A DNA stretch of 64,000 bases, from contig NZ_JAOWPS010000002.1 of assembly GCF_025753795.1 (NCBI RefSeq), forward strand, positions 938,501 through 1,002,500, read 5' to 3'. The DNA comes from Mesorhizobium sp. YC-39 (GTDB taxonomy: Bacteria > Pseudomonadota > Alphaproteobacteria > Rhizobiales > Rhizobiaceae). Each line of letters begins with the position of its first letter. Positions within the stretch are counted from its first letter, which is position 1. Positions 25,166-34,213 of this stretch are shown one piece after another. Under the pieces are notes generated by a model. The model made no database searches, was not told where the DNA came from, and saw nothing but the letters and a program-made list of their open reading frames with translations. The position numbers were made by a program, and so were the translations under genes.

Positions 25166-28018
25166 CTACCTGAGCGTCGCCAGCAGGTGTCCGGCAGCCT
25201 TGACATCCGCCGTATTCAGGCCCTCCACAAAATGCGCCGCAACCGGTTGCAAGAGCTCGCGAGCGCTATTGATCTCCCCACGCCCGGCCATCAGCGTCGT
25301 CATGTCGATTGCGGTTCGCAACTCCCATGCCCGCGCGTGCTGACTGCGGCTCAACTCCAGTGCCTGCATGAGGTAGGCGGCAGCTTCGTCGCGGTTGCGT
25401 TGCGATTGGAGAAGGAGGCTTCCCTTCATCCGCAGCAACTCCGGGAGGTACAATTGGTCGCCGTTCTTTTCGACGAGGCCAAGCGACTCGTCGATCAGCG
25501 CAGTTGCCTCATCGACCTGACCGATTGCGGACAATCCCCCGACCAGCGAGAGGTTGAGCGGCGTCGTGAGCAATTCGTAAGGTGCCGCGTGCAGCTTCTG
25601 AAGAGAAGTCTGCAGGCCCTCGACACCGCCCTTTGCATCGCCTTGACGGATCGCGACTTCGCTTTTGAATCCCCGACCGACCAGCAGGTAAGGAGTCATG
25701 GAATGGGATTCCGCGCGGGCGATGAGCATGTCGATGTACGCCTCGGCGCTCTTCAGGTCGCCCGTCCACAGGAAGACCGATATCGCCCAGATCAACGCGA
25801 TCGCCAGCGTTAGAGAATGATCCATGGCGGCAGCCTCTTCGACGGCCTGCCGAGCATGTGCCATGGCTTGATCCGGATGGCCTTGCAGCCAAAGGTTCCT
25901 CGCCAGAATTGCCCTGGCCAGGATTTTGCCTTCGAAGCCCAGATAGATCGTCGTGGTCCGCTGAGAGCGTGGCCCACGATCGAGCGCCGCCTCCAGCTCT
26001 GCGCGCGCTTCCGCGAGGTCACCTCGCAAGTGAAGCGAGATGCCCAGGATCGAGTGTGCAAGCGCGATCGCGACCGAATCCTCCAGACCTGCGGCTGTGG
26101 CTGAACAACGTCTTGCAAATTCGAGGGCGGTTACGAAATTGCCCGTCCGCAGATGGAACATGTTGAGCGGACCCAACAGACGCACCTGATCCAGCGCATC
26201 ACCGCGCTCCTCGGCGATCGCTAGGCTTCTCTGCAGGGCTACGCGCGCCCTGTCGCGTCCTCCGCGCATGAACATGAAGGATACGCCGAGAGCGGCCTGA
26301 AGATGCATCTCGTCAAGTCCGCCAAGGGCGGCACCGTCGGAAGCCAATATTGCTCTTTCAGACCAGCGATGACACTCCTGCAACAAGGACATCGCCAGGA
26401 AAACCGGCGCGGCAGCGATGGCGAGTCCCATGCCGATGTCGGCGTTTCCGTTGTTGCCGAAGCACCATTCCAGGGCAGCTCGGACATTGTTGATGGCGGC
26501 GAAGTGAGGAGCCCGTTCCTCACCGGTCGCCAGTTTTGGCCATGCGATCCCTGTCTGCTCAAGCCATCTCCGATAGTAGGCGGCGTGGCGCACTGCCAGA
26601 TCGGCAGCCTCCGCGTCATCGATCCGGATATCGAGAACGTAGGCGCGCGTGGTATCGAGGAGCCGGTAGCGTATCATCGCTCCGGCCGGTCGCGTCGCTA
26701 CAATCGATTTGGCGACGAGACTGTCCATGGCGCCCAGGACGGTCGATCGATCGAGGGTCGCGCTCGTCACCACCTCCAGTGCGGCATCGAGCGTGAAATG
26801 ACCGACGAATACAGCGAGCCTGCGCAACACCATGCGCTCAAGGTCGGTCAGGAGCCCAAAGCTCCAGTCCAGTGTCGCCTGCAGGGTTTGCTGACGCGGC
26901 GGCGCGGTCCGCGAACCGAGCCACAGCAGTGTCAGGCGTTGATCAAGAAGTGCGGCGGTCTGTTGCAGCCCATAGGATTCGACGCGCCTGGCCGCCAGTT
27001 CGATGGAGAGCGCCACGCCGTCGAGCTTTCGACAGATGCTTGCGATGAGCAGGGCTTCCGCATCGCTGACGTCCAAACGAGCACCGCCTGCCACCGCTCG
27101 TTCGACGAACAGTTGGGTGGCCGGGAAGGTCTGGACAATGGCCGCCGTTAGTCCAGGTTCGTCGGGCGGATAGGCAAGCGCATCCAATCGATAGATATGC
27201 TCGCCCTCGACCCGAAGCACCTCGCGGCTCGTTGCCAGAATGTGGACCTGTGACGCCGCATCGACGATGCTTGCTGCCAAAGGCGCCACCGCATCCAAGA
27301 GATGCTCACAGGTATCGAGGATCAAGAGAATCCGCTTGTTGCGCAAGTAAGCGATCAGGTTGGGCGTGGCATCTTCCGTTTGAACGGATAGCCCAAGCAT
27401 CGAGGCGACGGCTGTCGTCACCAGACCGGGATCACCGATCATTCCCAGATCGACGAACAGAACTGCCCCATAAAATGCGTCGATCAGATGATGCCCGACT
27501 GCGATCGCGACGGTGGTTTTACCGACACCGCCGGCGCCAACGATGGTGACGAACCGCGAAGCATTCAGCTGCGCCGACAGCTTGAGAACATCCTCATCCC
27601 GCCCGACCATTCTGCTCAAGCGGTTTGGAAGATTCGCATGGGGAAACCCGGCGGCGATGAATGGGGCTTCGTCGTGTGTGCTTGATCGCGAGACCGGTGC
27701 AACGAAGCAATAGCCGCGCCCCGGAAGCGTCGCGATGTAACGCGCGCCATCCTTTCCATCGCCCAGCGCCTTGCGCAGCCCGGTCATGTGGAACCGCAGG
27801 CTGCCTTCCTCGACAACCACATCGGGCCAGACCCGCGACATCAGATCCTTCTTGCTGACGACTTCATTCGGCGCGGAAGTCAGGACGATGAGAATTTCAA
27901 GGGCGCGCGAGCCCAGCTCTACGGGAGCGCCTTCTCTTGTCAGGAGCCTTTCACCCGCAGCCAAGCAGAAAGGGCCAAACGACAATCTGTCTTTGGCCTG
28001 ACTTGCCGTTATCGTCAT
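25166..28018 (-). CDS. Large regulator: winged helix + NTPase + TPR-like repeats (AfsR/CadC-like layout)
   Basis: A 950-aa protein. Residues about 10-108 form an OmpR/PhoB-type winged helix (LGSRALEILIVLTSAPNEVVSKKDLMSRVWP), residues about 135-400 an NTPase of the AAA/NB-ARC type with Walker A GAGGVGKTT (161-169) and Walker B RILLILDTCEHLL, and the C-terminal half is helical, Ala-rich and TPR-like. STAND-type activators of this shape multimerise on ligand binding. It is divergent from eight genes of hydrolases and redox proteins and is the obvious candidate controller of that cluster; its ligand is unknown. Confidence 0.87.
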   Translation of the reverse strand: MTITASQAKDRLSFGPFCLAAGERLLTREGAPVELGSRALEILIVLTSAPNEVVSKKDLMSRVWPDVVVEEGSLRFHMTGLRKALGDGKDGARYIATLPGRGYCFVAPVSRSSTHDEAPFIAAGFPHANLPNRLSRMVGRDEDVLKLSAQLNASRFVTIVGAGGVGKTTVAIAVGHHLIDAFYGAVLFVDLGMIGDPGLVTTAVASMLGLSVQTEDATPNLIAYLRNKRILLILDTCEHLLDAVAPLAASIVDAASQVHILATSREVLRVEGEHIYRLDALAYPPDEPGLTAAIVQTFPATQLFVERAVAGGARLDVSDAEALLIASICRKLDGVALSIELAARRVESYGLQQTAALLDQRLTLLWLGSRTAPPRQQTLQATLDWSFGLLTDLERMVLRRLAVFVGHFTLDAALEVVTSATLDRSTVLGAMDSLVAKSIVATRPAGAMIRYRLLDTTRAYVLDIRIDDAEAADLAVRHAAYYRRWLEQTGIAWPKLATGEERAPHFAAINNVRAALEWCFGNNGNADIGMGLAIAAAPVFLAMSLLQECHRWSERAILASDGAALGGLDEMHLQAALGVSFMFMRGGRDRARVALQRSLAIAEERGDALDQVRLLGPLNMFHLRTGNFVTALEFARRCSATAAGLEDSVAIALAHSILGISLHLRGDLAEARAELEAALDRGPRSQRTTTIYLGFEGKILARAILARNLWLQGHPDQAMAHARQAVEEAAAMDHSLTLAIALIWAISVFLWTGDLKSAEAYIDMLIARAESHSMTPYLLVGRGFKSEVAIRQGDAKGGVEGLQTSLQKLHAAPYELLTTPLNLSLVGGLSAIGQVDEATALIDESLGLVEKNGDQLYLPELLRMKGSLLLQSQRNRDEAAAYLMQALELSRSQHARAWELRTAIDMTTLMAGRGEINSARELLQPVAAHFVEGLNTADVKAAGHLLATLR

Positions 28019-28242
28019 GGCGTCTCTTCTTTTGGGAGCCGCCTACACCCAGCGCCTCAGTTTAAGTCAAGGAACGCTCCCGCACCATAGGGAGTCTCCA
28101 CTGTCTGGCGCCTCCTATCTGCTCAAAAAAGCGGCTGGCGGGCAGCGACTAACAAGAGCTCACGACGCATAACGGGCTAATCCCATCTCCCGGGGGTACA
28201 TCAAGCAGTGCAGATCGCATCCATCAACCCCAGGAGAGTCCC
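28019..28242. promoter_or_regulatory. Divergent promoter region of the epoxide-hydrolase island
   Basis: 224 bp with no gene. It must carry the promoters for the STAND-type regulator and the first epoxide hydrolase gene. I see no convincing -35/-10 pair or EcfG box and no clear direct repeats for the winged helix. Confidence 0.5.
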
Positions 28243-29604
28243 ATGGACACGACCAGAACCTCCGAAACAATCGACCAGGATCGCCGGCGACTTTTGGGCA
28301 CTGCCGCGGTCGGCATCGCCGCCGCAGGCGCCGCGAGCCTGCTCCCGTCGCAAAAGGCCGCCGCATCAACCAGCGATGGCATCCGCCCCTTCACCGTTAG
28401 CTTCCCGCAGGAGGAGCTCACCGAGCTTCGCCGGCGCATCGTCGCTACGCGCTGGCCCGAGCGCGAGCTCGTATCCGACGAGGCCTCCCGACGGATCTGG
28501 TCGACCCCTGCGACGGTAGGGCCAACGCAGGGCGTGCAACTCGCCACGATGCAGAAGCTCATGCAGTATTGGGGAACGGAATATGATTGGAGCAAATGCG
28601 AGACGCGGTTGAAGGCGCTGCCGAATTTCGTCACCGAGATCGACGGCCTCGACATCCACTTCATCCACGTGAAATCCAAACATCAGGGCGCCCTGCCAGT
28701 CATCATCACGCATGGCTGGCCCGGTTCGGTCATCGAACTCCTGAAGATCATCGATCCGTTCACCAATCCCACTGCGCACGGCGGTACCGCGGCCGACGCG
28801 TTCGACGTGGTGATCCCGTCGATGCCGGGCTACGGCTTTTCCGGCAAGCCCACCGAAATCGGTTGGGATTCAGCGCGCATCGCGCGGGCGTGGATCGTGC
28901 TGATGAAGCGCCTCGGCTACGACCGGTACGTCGCGCAGGGTGGCGATTGGGGAGCACTTATCACCGAACAGATGGCACTGATCGCACCTCCGGAGCTGGT
29001 CGCCATCCACACGAACATGCCGGGGACCATTCCGCCCGAGATCGTGAATGCGCTTGCCTCTGGCGGCCCGCCCCCTGCCGATCTCGGCCCCGACGAGAAG
29101 CGCGCCTACGAGCAGGTCGCGTTTTTCTACAAGAACGGCCTGGGCTACGCCAACGAAATGGCGCTTCGTCCGCAAACGCTCTACGGGATCGTCGATTCAC
29201 CGGCCGGCCTGGCGGCGTGGATCCTCGATCACGATGCGGATAGCTATGCGCTGATCGCCCGCTCCTTCGACGGAGAGCCGGAGGGCCTTACCCGCGACGA
29301 CATCCTCGACAACATCACGTTCTATTGGCTGACCCACACGGCGATCTCGTCGGCACGTCTCTATTGGGAACACACGCAAACGGCGAAGGCTGGCTTCTTC
29401 GACGCCAAGGGCATCACAATTCCTGTCGGCGCCACTGCGAACCCCAGCGAAATCTACACAGCGCCGAAGAGCTGGACTGAACGCGCGTTCCCGAAGCTTC
29501 TGCATTACGGCCGCACAGACAAGGGCTGCCATTTCGCGGCCTGGGAACAGCCCAAGATCTTCACCGATGAGGTGCGCGCAACATTCAAGACGTTGCAGAC
29601 CTGA
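28243..29604 (+). CDS. Exported epoxide hydrolase (EHN-domain family), copy 1
   Basis: A 453-aa alpha/beta hydrolase with an epoxide-hydrolase N-terminal domain (IRPFTVSFPQEELTELRRRI, then TRWPERE). Catalytic features are the oxyanion segment THGWPGS, the nucleophile Asp in GGDWGALI and the general base His in KGCHFAAWEQP. The N-terminus has a twin-arginine-type leader (DRRRLLGTAAVGIAAAGAAS), so it is probably exported folded. It would open epoxides to diols; the natural substrate is unknown. AGGAG lies 8 bp before the ATG. First gene of the plus-strand island. Confidence 0.88.
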   Translation: MDTTRTSETIDQDRRRLLGTAAVGIAAAGAASLLPSQKAAASTSDGIRPFTVSFPQEELTELRRRIVATRWPERELVSDEASRRIWSTPATVGPTQGVQLATMQKLMQYWGTEYDWSKCETRLKALPNFVTEIDGLDIHFIHVKSKHQGALPVIITHGWPGSVIELLKIIDPFTNPTAHGGTAADAFDVVIPSMPGYGFSGKPTEIGWDSARIARAWIVLMKRLGYDRYVAQGGDWGALITEQMALIAPPELVAIHTNMPGTIPPEIVNALASGGPPPADLGPDEKRAYEQVAFFYKNGLGYANEMALRPQTLYGIVDSPAGLAAWILDHDADSYALIARSFDGEPEGLTRDDILDNITFYWLTHTAISSARLYWEHTQTAKAGFFDAKGITIPVGATANPSEIYTAPKSWTERAFPKLLHYGRTDKGCHFAAWEQPKIFTDEVRATFKTLQT

Positions 29605-29690
29605 CGTGTTGGCGGGGGATGGCGCGCCGGACGTGGTCATCTTCCGCCCTGCGATAGCTGCGTAGCGAACTTCCGAAGGGAGCGAATGCA

Positions 29691-30119
29691 ATGAACCCCC
29701 TCATCAAGACGCTCGCCGCAGTTGCGGCTTGCACCGTGCTCGCTACCGCTGTGCTCGCCCAGAGCACGGTCGTTCCCATCGACAACGAGCCGGCGCCCAA
29801 GCTGATCGTGGAGCCGCCGCTTCCGGGTCCAATGGCCGGCGGCGTCGTGTTCATCCCGTACCGGGTGGAGAATCTGCGCATCCTGCCTGTGGGTGGGTCG
29901 GCCGCACGTAACGTGTCTCCGCGTCTCGGGCATCTGCACGTCACCGTCGACGACCTGCCTTGGGCGTGGGCGGATTACGGTCAGAGCAACACCATCATCT
30001 TGGTGGGCATGCCCGGTGGCCAGCACAAGGTCCTGATCGAGGTGGTCGACCCCGAAGGCAATGTCTTCACTAAGCAAACAATGACGTTCCACACTCCGGA
30101 CAAGAAGGTGCAGCCATGA
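29691..30119 (+). CDS. Exported DUF6130-like small protein
   Basis: A 142-aa protein with a Sec signal peptide (MNPLIKTLAAVAACTVLATA...LAQ) and a single beta-rich domain including GHLHVTVDDLPWAWADYG and GMPGGQHKVLIEVVDPEG. It resembles the DUF6130 group of periplasmic proteins often found with oxidoreductases or hydrolases. No catalytic residues can be assigned; a binding or chaperone role is possible. Its stop overlaps the next ATG (ATGA), so the two are translationally coupled. Confidence 0.7.
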   Translation: MNPLIKTLAAVAACTVLATAVLAQSTVVPIDNEPAPKLIVEPPLPGPMAGGVVFIPYRVENLRILPVGGSAARNVSPRLGHLHVTVDDLPWAWADYGQSNTIILVGMPGGQHKVLIEVVDPEGNVFTKQTMTFHTPDKKVQP

Positions 30120-31396
30120 GTCTCCACCAACTGGCGGCTGCGCTGGTGTTCGGGCTTTGCACCCTCTCCGCGCCCGCCTTCGCAAATCCGGTCGAGGATC
30201 GCTCGATCCGGCCCTTCAAAATTCAGGTGCCGCAAACGGCGCTCGACGATCTACGCGGTCGTATTGCAGCAACACGGTGGCCCGACCGGGAGACCGTCGG
30301 TGACCAGTCGCAGGGCATTCAGCTCGCGAAGATCAGGCCGCTCGTCGAGTATTGGGGCAGGGCCTACGACTGGCGGACAGCGGAAGCGAAGCTGAATTCC
30401 CTGCCTCAGTTCATGACAACGATCGACGGCGTGGACATTCACTTCATCCACGTTCGCTCGAAACATCCCGATGCCCTGCCGCTGATCATGACGCATGGCT
30501 GGCCTGGCTCGGTGCTGGAACTGCTCAAAACAGTCGGCCCGCTCACCGATCCCACCGCGCATGGCGGCAGCCCTGAGGACGCGTTCGACCTCGTCCTGCC
30601 GTCGTTGCCGGGTTTCGGCTTCTCCGGCAAGCCGACTGAGATCGGCTGGGGTACAGAGCGCATTGCGCGAGCCTGGGCAGAGCTGATGAAGCGCCTAGGC
30701 TACACAGAATACGTTGCCCAAGGCGGCGACTGGGGCTCCCCCGTTTCGAATGCGATGGGCCGCCTGGCCCCTGCGGGACTTCTTGGCATCCATGTCAACC
30801 TACCGGCTGTCGTACCACCTGAGATAGCTGCTGTGCTCGCCACCGGCGGACCAGTGCCGGCAGGTTTGACGGGTAAGGAGCGCACGGCATTCGACGCGCT
30901 CAGCATGGCCGCTAAGATGGGGAATAGATCCTACGCCACGATGATGGGCACCCGACCGCAGACGATCGGCTACGCCATCAATGATTCCCCTGCGGGGCTC
31001 GCAGCGTGGATGCTCGGGCATCCGGGCTTTTCAGGCTGGACCTACGACGATAGCGACCCTGAAAAGTCGCCGGACGAGGTGCTGGACGACATAACTCTGT
31101 ACTGGTTGACGAACACCGCCACCTCGTCCGGGCGAATTTACTGGGAGTACGGCGGCGGGCGCAGTCCCGTTTTTGCCGACCCTGAAAAGACCAACGAAGT
31201 CTCGCTGCCGGTCGCCATCACGGTCTTTCCGGGAGAAGGCTATCAGGCCCCCGAGACGTGGGCCCGGCGCGCCTATCCCAACATGATCTACTTCCATGAG
31301 GTCGACAAAGGCGGCCACTTCGCCGCGTGGGAGCAGCCGGAGCTCTTCTCCGCCGAGTTGCGCGCTGCCTTCAGGTCGCTGCGGCAAAGAAACTGA
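30116..31396 (+). CDS. Exported epoxide hydrolase (EHN-domain family), copy 2
   Basis: A 426-aa paralogue of the gene at 28243 with the same motifs: IRPFKIQVPQTALDDLRGRI, MTHGWPGS, nucleophile Asp in QGGDWGSPV and catalytic His in DKGGHFAAWEQP. The signal peptide is Sec-like here (MSLHQLAAALVFGLCTLSAPAFA, given as two halves: MSLHQLAAALV and FGLCTLSAPAFA) rather than twin-arginine. Two related enzymes exported by different routes may treat different epoxides. It is coupled by ATGA overlap to the upstream DUF6130-like gene. Confidence 0.87.
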   Translation: MSLHQLAAALVFGLCTLSAPAFANPVEDRSIRPFKIQVPQTALDDLRGRIAATRWPDRETVGDQSQGIQLAKIRPLVEYWGRAYDWRTAEAKLNSLPQFMTTIDGVDIHFIHVRSKHPDALPLIMTHGWPGSVLELLKTVGPLTDPTAHGGSPEDAFDLVLPSLPGFGFSGKPTEIGWGTERIARAWAELMKRLGYTEYVAQGGDWGSPVSNAMGRLAPAGLLGIHVNLPAVVPPEIAAVLATGGPVPAGLTGKERTAFDALSMAAKMGNRSYATMMGTRPQTIGYAINDSPAGLAAWMLGHPGFSGWTYDDSDPEKSPDEVLDDITLYWLTNTATSSGRIYWEYGGGRSPVFADPEKTNEVSLPVAITVFPGEGYQAPETWARRAYPNMIYFHEVDKGGHFAAWEQPELFSAELRAAFRSLRQRN

Positions 31397-31451
31397 ACTG
31401 AGCGGAGGGCACAAAGAAGCATTCCCATCAAACTCAACGGAGGAGGCAGAC

Positions 31452-32123
31452 ATGACGATTGCCACTACCCGCAGCAACACCGCAGTCGAGACGCAAAAAC
31501 CGCGACCCCACGATATGAAGCTCGAGGTCGTAGTCATTCCAGTTTCCGATGTCGACCGCGCCAAGCTGTTCTATGCAGGCTTGGGTTGGCGGCTGGACGC
31601 CGACCTCATAGGCGACGAATTTCATATCATCCAGTTTACACCTCCTGGCTCCCCGTGTTCGGTTGTCTTCGGCTCGGGCGTTGCACCAGGCCCTTATGCT
31701 CGTATCGAGCTCGACATCCTCGAAACCGCTGGTGAACTCGTCGTGTCGGACATCGAGGCAGCACGCGCCGAACTCGCCGATCGTGGGGTCGACGTAAGCG
31801 AAGTGTACCATTATGCCGGTGATAAAGGGCGCGTCAGCGGGCCCGATCCGGAAAGACGCAGCTACTCCTCGTGGGCTTCCTTTAGCGATCCGGTCGGAAA
31901 CAACTGGCTCTTGCAGGAGGTCACTGCGCGAGCGCCAGGCCGCGTCGACGCTGACGGCGCCACCTTTGTCTCGTCGGCCGAGCTCGCAGCCGCGCTTCGG
32001 CGTGCATCTGTGGCTCATGGCGAGCACGAGCAGCGGACAGGCGGCCAGCGTGACGAGAACTGGCCGGACTGGTACGCCGAGTACATGGTGGCGGAGCACG
32101 CCGGCCAACCGCTTCCGCCATGA
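31452..32123 (+). CDS. VOC/glyoxalase-superfamily protein with C-terminal WPDWYAEYM tail, copy 1
   Basis: A 223-aa protein. The N-terminal half is one VOC module pair (MKLEVVVIPVSDVDRAKLFY, IIQFTPPGSPCSVVF, then FSDPVGNNWLLQEVTARAPGR); the C-terminal 60 residues hold AALRRASVAHGEHEQR and NWPDWYAEYMVAEHAG, a tail often seen in this VOC group. Metal ligands expected for a glyoxalase are not all obvious. The start at 31452 follows GGAGGAGG. Its paralogue lies 216 bp downstream. Confidence 0.83.
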   Translation: MTIATTRSNTAVETQKPRPHDMKLEVVVIPVSDVDRAKLFYAGLGWRLDADLIGDEFHIIQFTPPGSPCSVVFGSGVAPGPYARIELDILETAGELVVSDIEAARAELADRGVDVSEVYHYAGDKGRVSGPDPERRSYSSWASFSDPVGNNWLLQEVTARAPGRVDADGATFVSSAELAAALRRASVAHGEHEQRTGGQRDENWPDWYAEYMVAEHAGQPLPP

Positions 32124-32339
32124 GTACTTCGATTGAACGGACGGCGTCGCCTTCGCTTACCCAGCTAGAACACGCGGCATTCGACACACTCCGCGTGGTG
32201 CCACGATGGCGATACGCCCTACGCCTTGATGATGGAGTTCTGGCCGCTCCGACAATGTATCTGAAACGAGCGGAGCGGGCTTCTGTCCCGAGCCGCACGC
32301 GAGACGAGCTTCTCACGCAACTTAACGCAGGAGGTAGAT

Positions 32340-32999
32340 ATGGACATCACTAGGACCCTCAGCAGTACCGCAGTTGAGACACAACGGCCGCGATCCCTCG
32401 ACATGAAGCTCGAAGTTGTTGTCATTCCCGTCTCGAATGTAGAGCGCTCTAAGCAATTCTACGAAGGGCTGGGCTGGAGACTCGACGCTGACTTTGTCGT
32501 TGGAGACACGTTCCGTGGGATACAGTTCACACCTCCCGGCTCGCCGGCCTCGATACACTTCGGCACCGGGATCACGACGGTTGCGCCCGGCTCTGCAAGC
32601 GGACTTTATCTTGTTGTTTCGGACGTTGAATCGGCTCGCGCCGAGCTTATAGGCCGCGGCGTCGAGGTCAGCGAGGTGTTTCATCGCGAAGGCCCCGGCA
32701 AGCCAGCGGTGAAAGGCCGCGATCCCCAGCGACGCAGCTACTCTTCATTCGCTACGTTCAAAGATCCGGACGGCAATGAATGGTTGCTTCAGGAAATCAC
32801 CACCCGGTTTCCCGGTCGCATCGACTCCGGCACCACGACCTACGCTTCCGGGGCAGATCTTGCTTCCGCGCTGCGACGCGCGTCGGAGGCCCACGGCCAG
32901 CACGAGAAGCGCAACGGCGGTCGGCGCGATGAGAACTGGCCGGACTGGTACGCGGAATACATGGTGGCTGAGCAGGCTGGCAACGAGCTTCCGCTGTGA
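32340..32999 (+). CDS. VOC/glyoxalase-superfamily protein with WPDWYAEYM tail, copy 2
   Basis: A 219-aa tandem paralogue of the preceding VOC gene. Both begin with a shared leader (TAVETQ[K/R]PR..DMKLEVVVIPVS), keep FTPPGSP, RRSYSS and FKDPDGN[E/N]WLLQE, and end NWPDWYAEYMVAE. The spacer between the copies has no supported gene. AGGAGG lies 7 bp before the ATG. A local duplication followed by divergence is the simplest explanation; enzymatic activity is unknown. Confidence 0.83.
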   Translation: MDITRTLSSTAVETQRPRSLDMKLEVVVIPVSNVERSKQFYEGLGWRLDADFVVGDTFRGIQFTPPGSPASIHFGTGITTVAPGSASGLYLVVSDVESARAELIGRGVEVSEVFHREGPGKPAVKGRDPQRRSYSSFATFKDPDGNEWLLQEITTRFPGRIDSGTTTYASGADLASALRRASEAHGQHEKRNGGRRDENWPDWYAEYMVAEQAGNELPL

Positions 33000-33066
33000 A
33001 GGGTTGGGCGCGCAGTGCGCATTCGAACCGTTCACGCGACATCGATCGAACCAAAAGGCGTCGTTG

Positions 33067-34185
33067 ATGAAAGCAACCAAGCTGCTGGTCGCCGCGGCGC
33101 TCGCAATGGCAATCGGGGCTCCGATTGCCGGTTTTCTAGGGGGCACGAATATGGCGCAGTCCATAATCTCCACACCAATGCGGGTTCCGTTTCTTCACGA
33201 ACTCTCTAGCTACCGGCTTGAGGAAAAATCGGGGCTTGCTTCGCTCGAAGCGGCGCACGAGTGGATAAATTCACCGCCGCTGACGGCGTCGGCTTTGCAT
33301 GGCAAGGTCGTCCTTATCGATTTCTGGACTTACACCTGCATCAACTGGCTGCGCACGTTTCCCCACGTTCAGGCATGGGACGAGAAATACCGAAAGCATG
33401 GTTTGGTGGTGATCGGAATCCACGCGCCGGAGTTCGCATTCGAAAAAGACCCGATCAACGTGCATCGGGCGGCGAAAGACCTGGGGATCGATTATCCGAT
33501 CGCTGTCGACAACGACCATCTCATATGGCGGGCCTTCAGCAACCAGTATTGGCCGGCACTCTATTTCATCGATTCGCGGGGACGTGTCCGGTATCATCAT
33601 TTTGGCGAGGGGTCATACCAACAATCGGAAATGGTCATCCAGGAATTGCTGGCCGAGGCTGGCGCTGGTGGATTTGATCGTGAGCCTGTGTCGGTAGATG
33701 CCCTCGGCATCGAAGCGGCGGCCGATTGGGAGAGCCTCAAGTCTCCGGAAAACTATTCCGGATATGAACGCACCCAGAATTTTGCGTCCAGCGGCGAGCT
33801 AGTCTTGGACGAGCCGCATGCCTACGAATTGCCGGCGCGATTACGCCTGAATGAGTGGGGGCTGTCTGGCGATTGGACGGTAAGGAAAGAAAACGCCGTA
33901 CTGAACAAGTCCGACGGCCGCATCGTCTACCGTTTCCACGCACGCGACCTTCATCTGGTCATGGGTCCGGCATCGCCGGGAACGTCCGTGAGATTTCGCG
34001 TGCTGATCGACGGACAGCCACCGGGCACGGCTTACGGCATCGACGTCAATGAAAAGGGCGAAGGTGCAGTGACAGAGCAGCGCCTGTACCAGCTGATTCG
34101 ACAATCGAAACCCATCGTCGATCGCCAGTTCGAGATCGAGTTTCTCGACTCGGGCGTGGAGGTCTTTGCATTCACGTTTGGCTGA
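33067..34185 (+). CDS. Redoxin/thioredoxin-fold protein with CINW motif and C-terminal DipZ-like domain
   Basis: A 372-aa protein with an N-terminal membrane or signal segment (LLVAAALAMAIGAPIAGFLGG). Residues about 65-190 form a TlpA/AhpC-type thioredoxin fold (VVLIDFWTYTCINWLRTFPH, VVIGIHAPEF); the remaining ~170 residues resemble the C-terminal domain of DipZ-type proteins (SLKSPENYSGYERTQNF...). The active-site motif is C-I-N-W: Cys91 is present and Trp94 replaces the resolving Cys. It is therefore not a classical dithiol oxidoreductase. It probably acts in the periplasm in the same operon as the hydrolases. Confidence 0.82.
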   Translation: MKATKLLVAAALAMAIGAPIAGFLGGTNMAQSIISTPMRVPFLHELSSYRLEEKSGLASLEAAHEWINSPPLTASALHGKVVLIDFWTYTCINWLRTFPHVQAWDEKYRKHGLVVIGIHAPEFAFEKDPINVHRAAKDLGIDYPIAVDNDHLIWRAFSNQYWPALYFIDSRGRVRYHHFGEGSYQQSEMVIQELLAEAGAGGFDREPVSVDALGIEAAADWESLKSPENYSGYERTQNFASSGELVLDEPHAYELPARLRLNEWGLSGDWTVRKENAVLNKSDGRIVYRFHARDLHLVMGPASPGTSVRFRVLIDGQPPGTAYGIDVNEKGEGAVTEQRLYQLIRQSKPIVDRQFEIEFLDSGVEVFAFTFG

Positions 34186-34213
34186 TCGTCCGGACAACGA
34201 AAGAGGTTCTCAA

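Noticed and set aside
32120..32353. 77-codon frame overlapping the stop of one VOC gene and the start of the next
   Set aside because: It begins on the VOC stop (ATGA) but has no family features, and its end runs through the ribosome-binding site and start of the next gene. Most likely chance reading of the spacer between duplicated copies.
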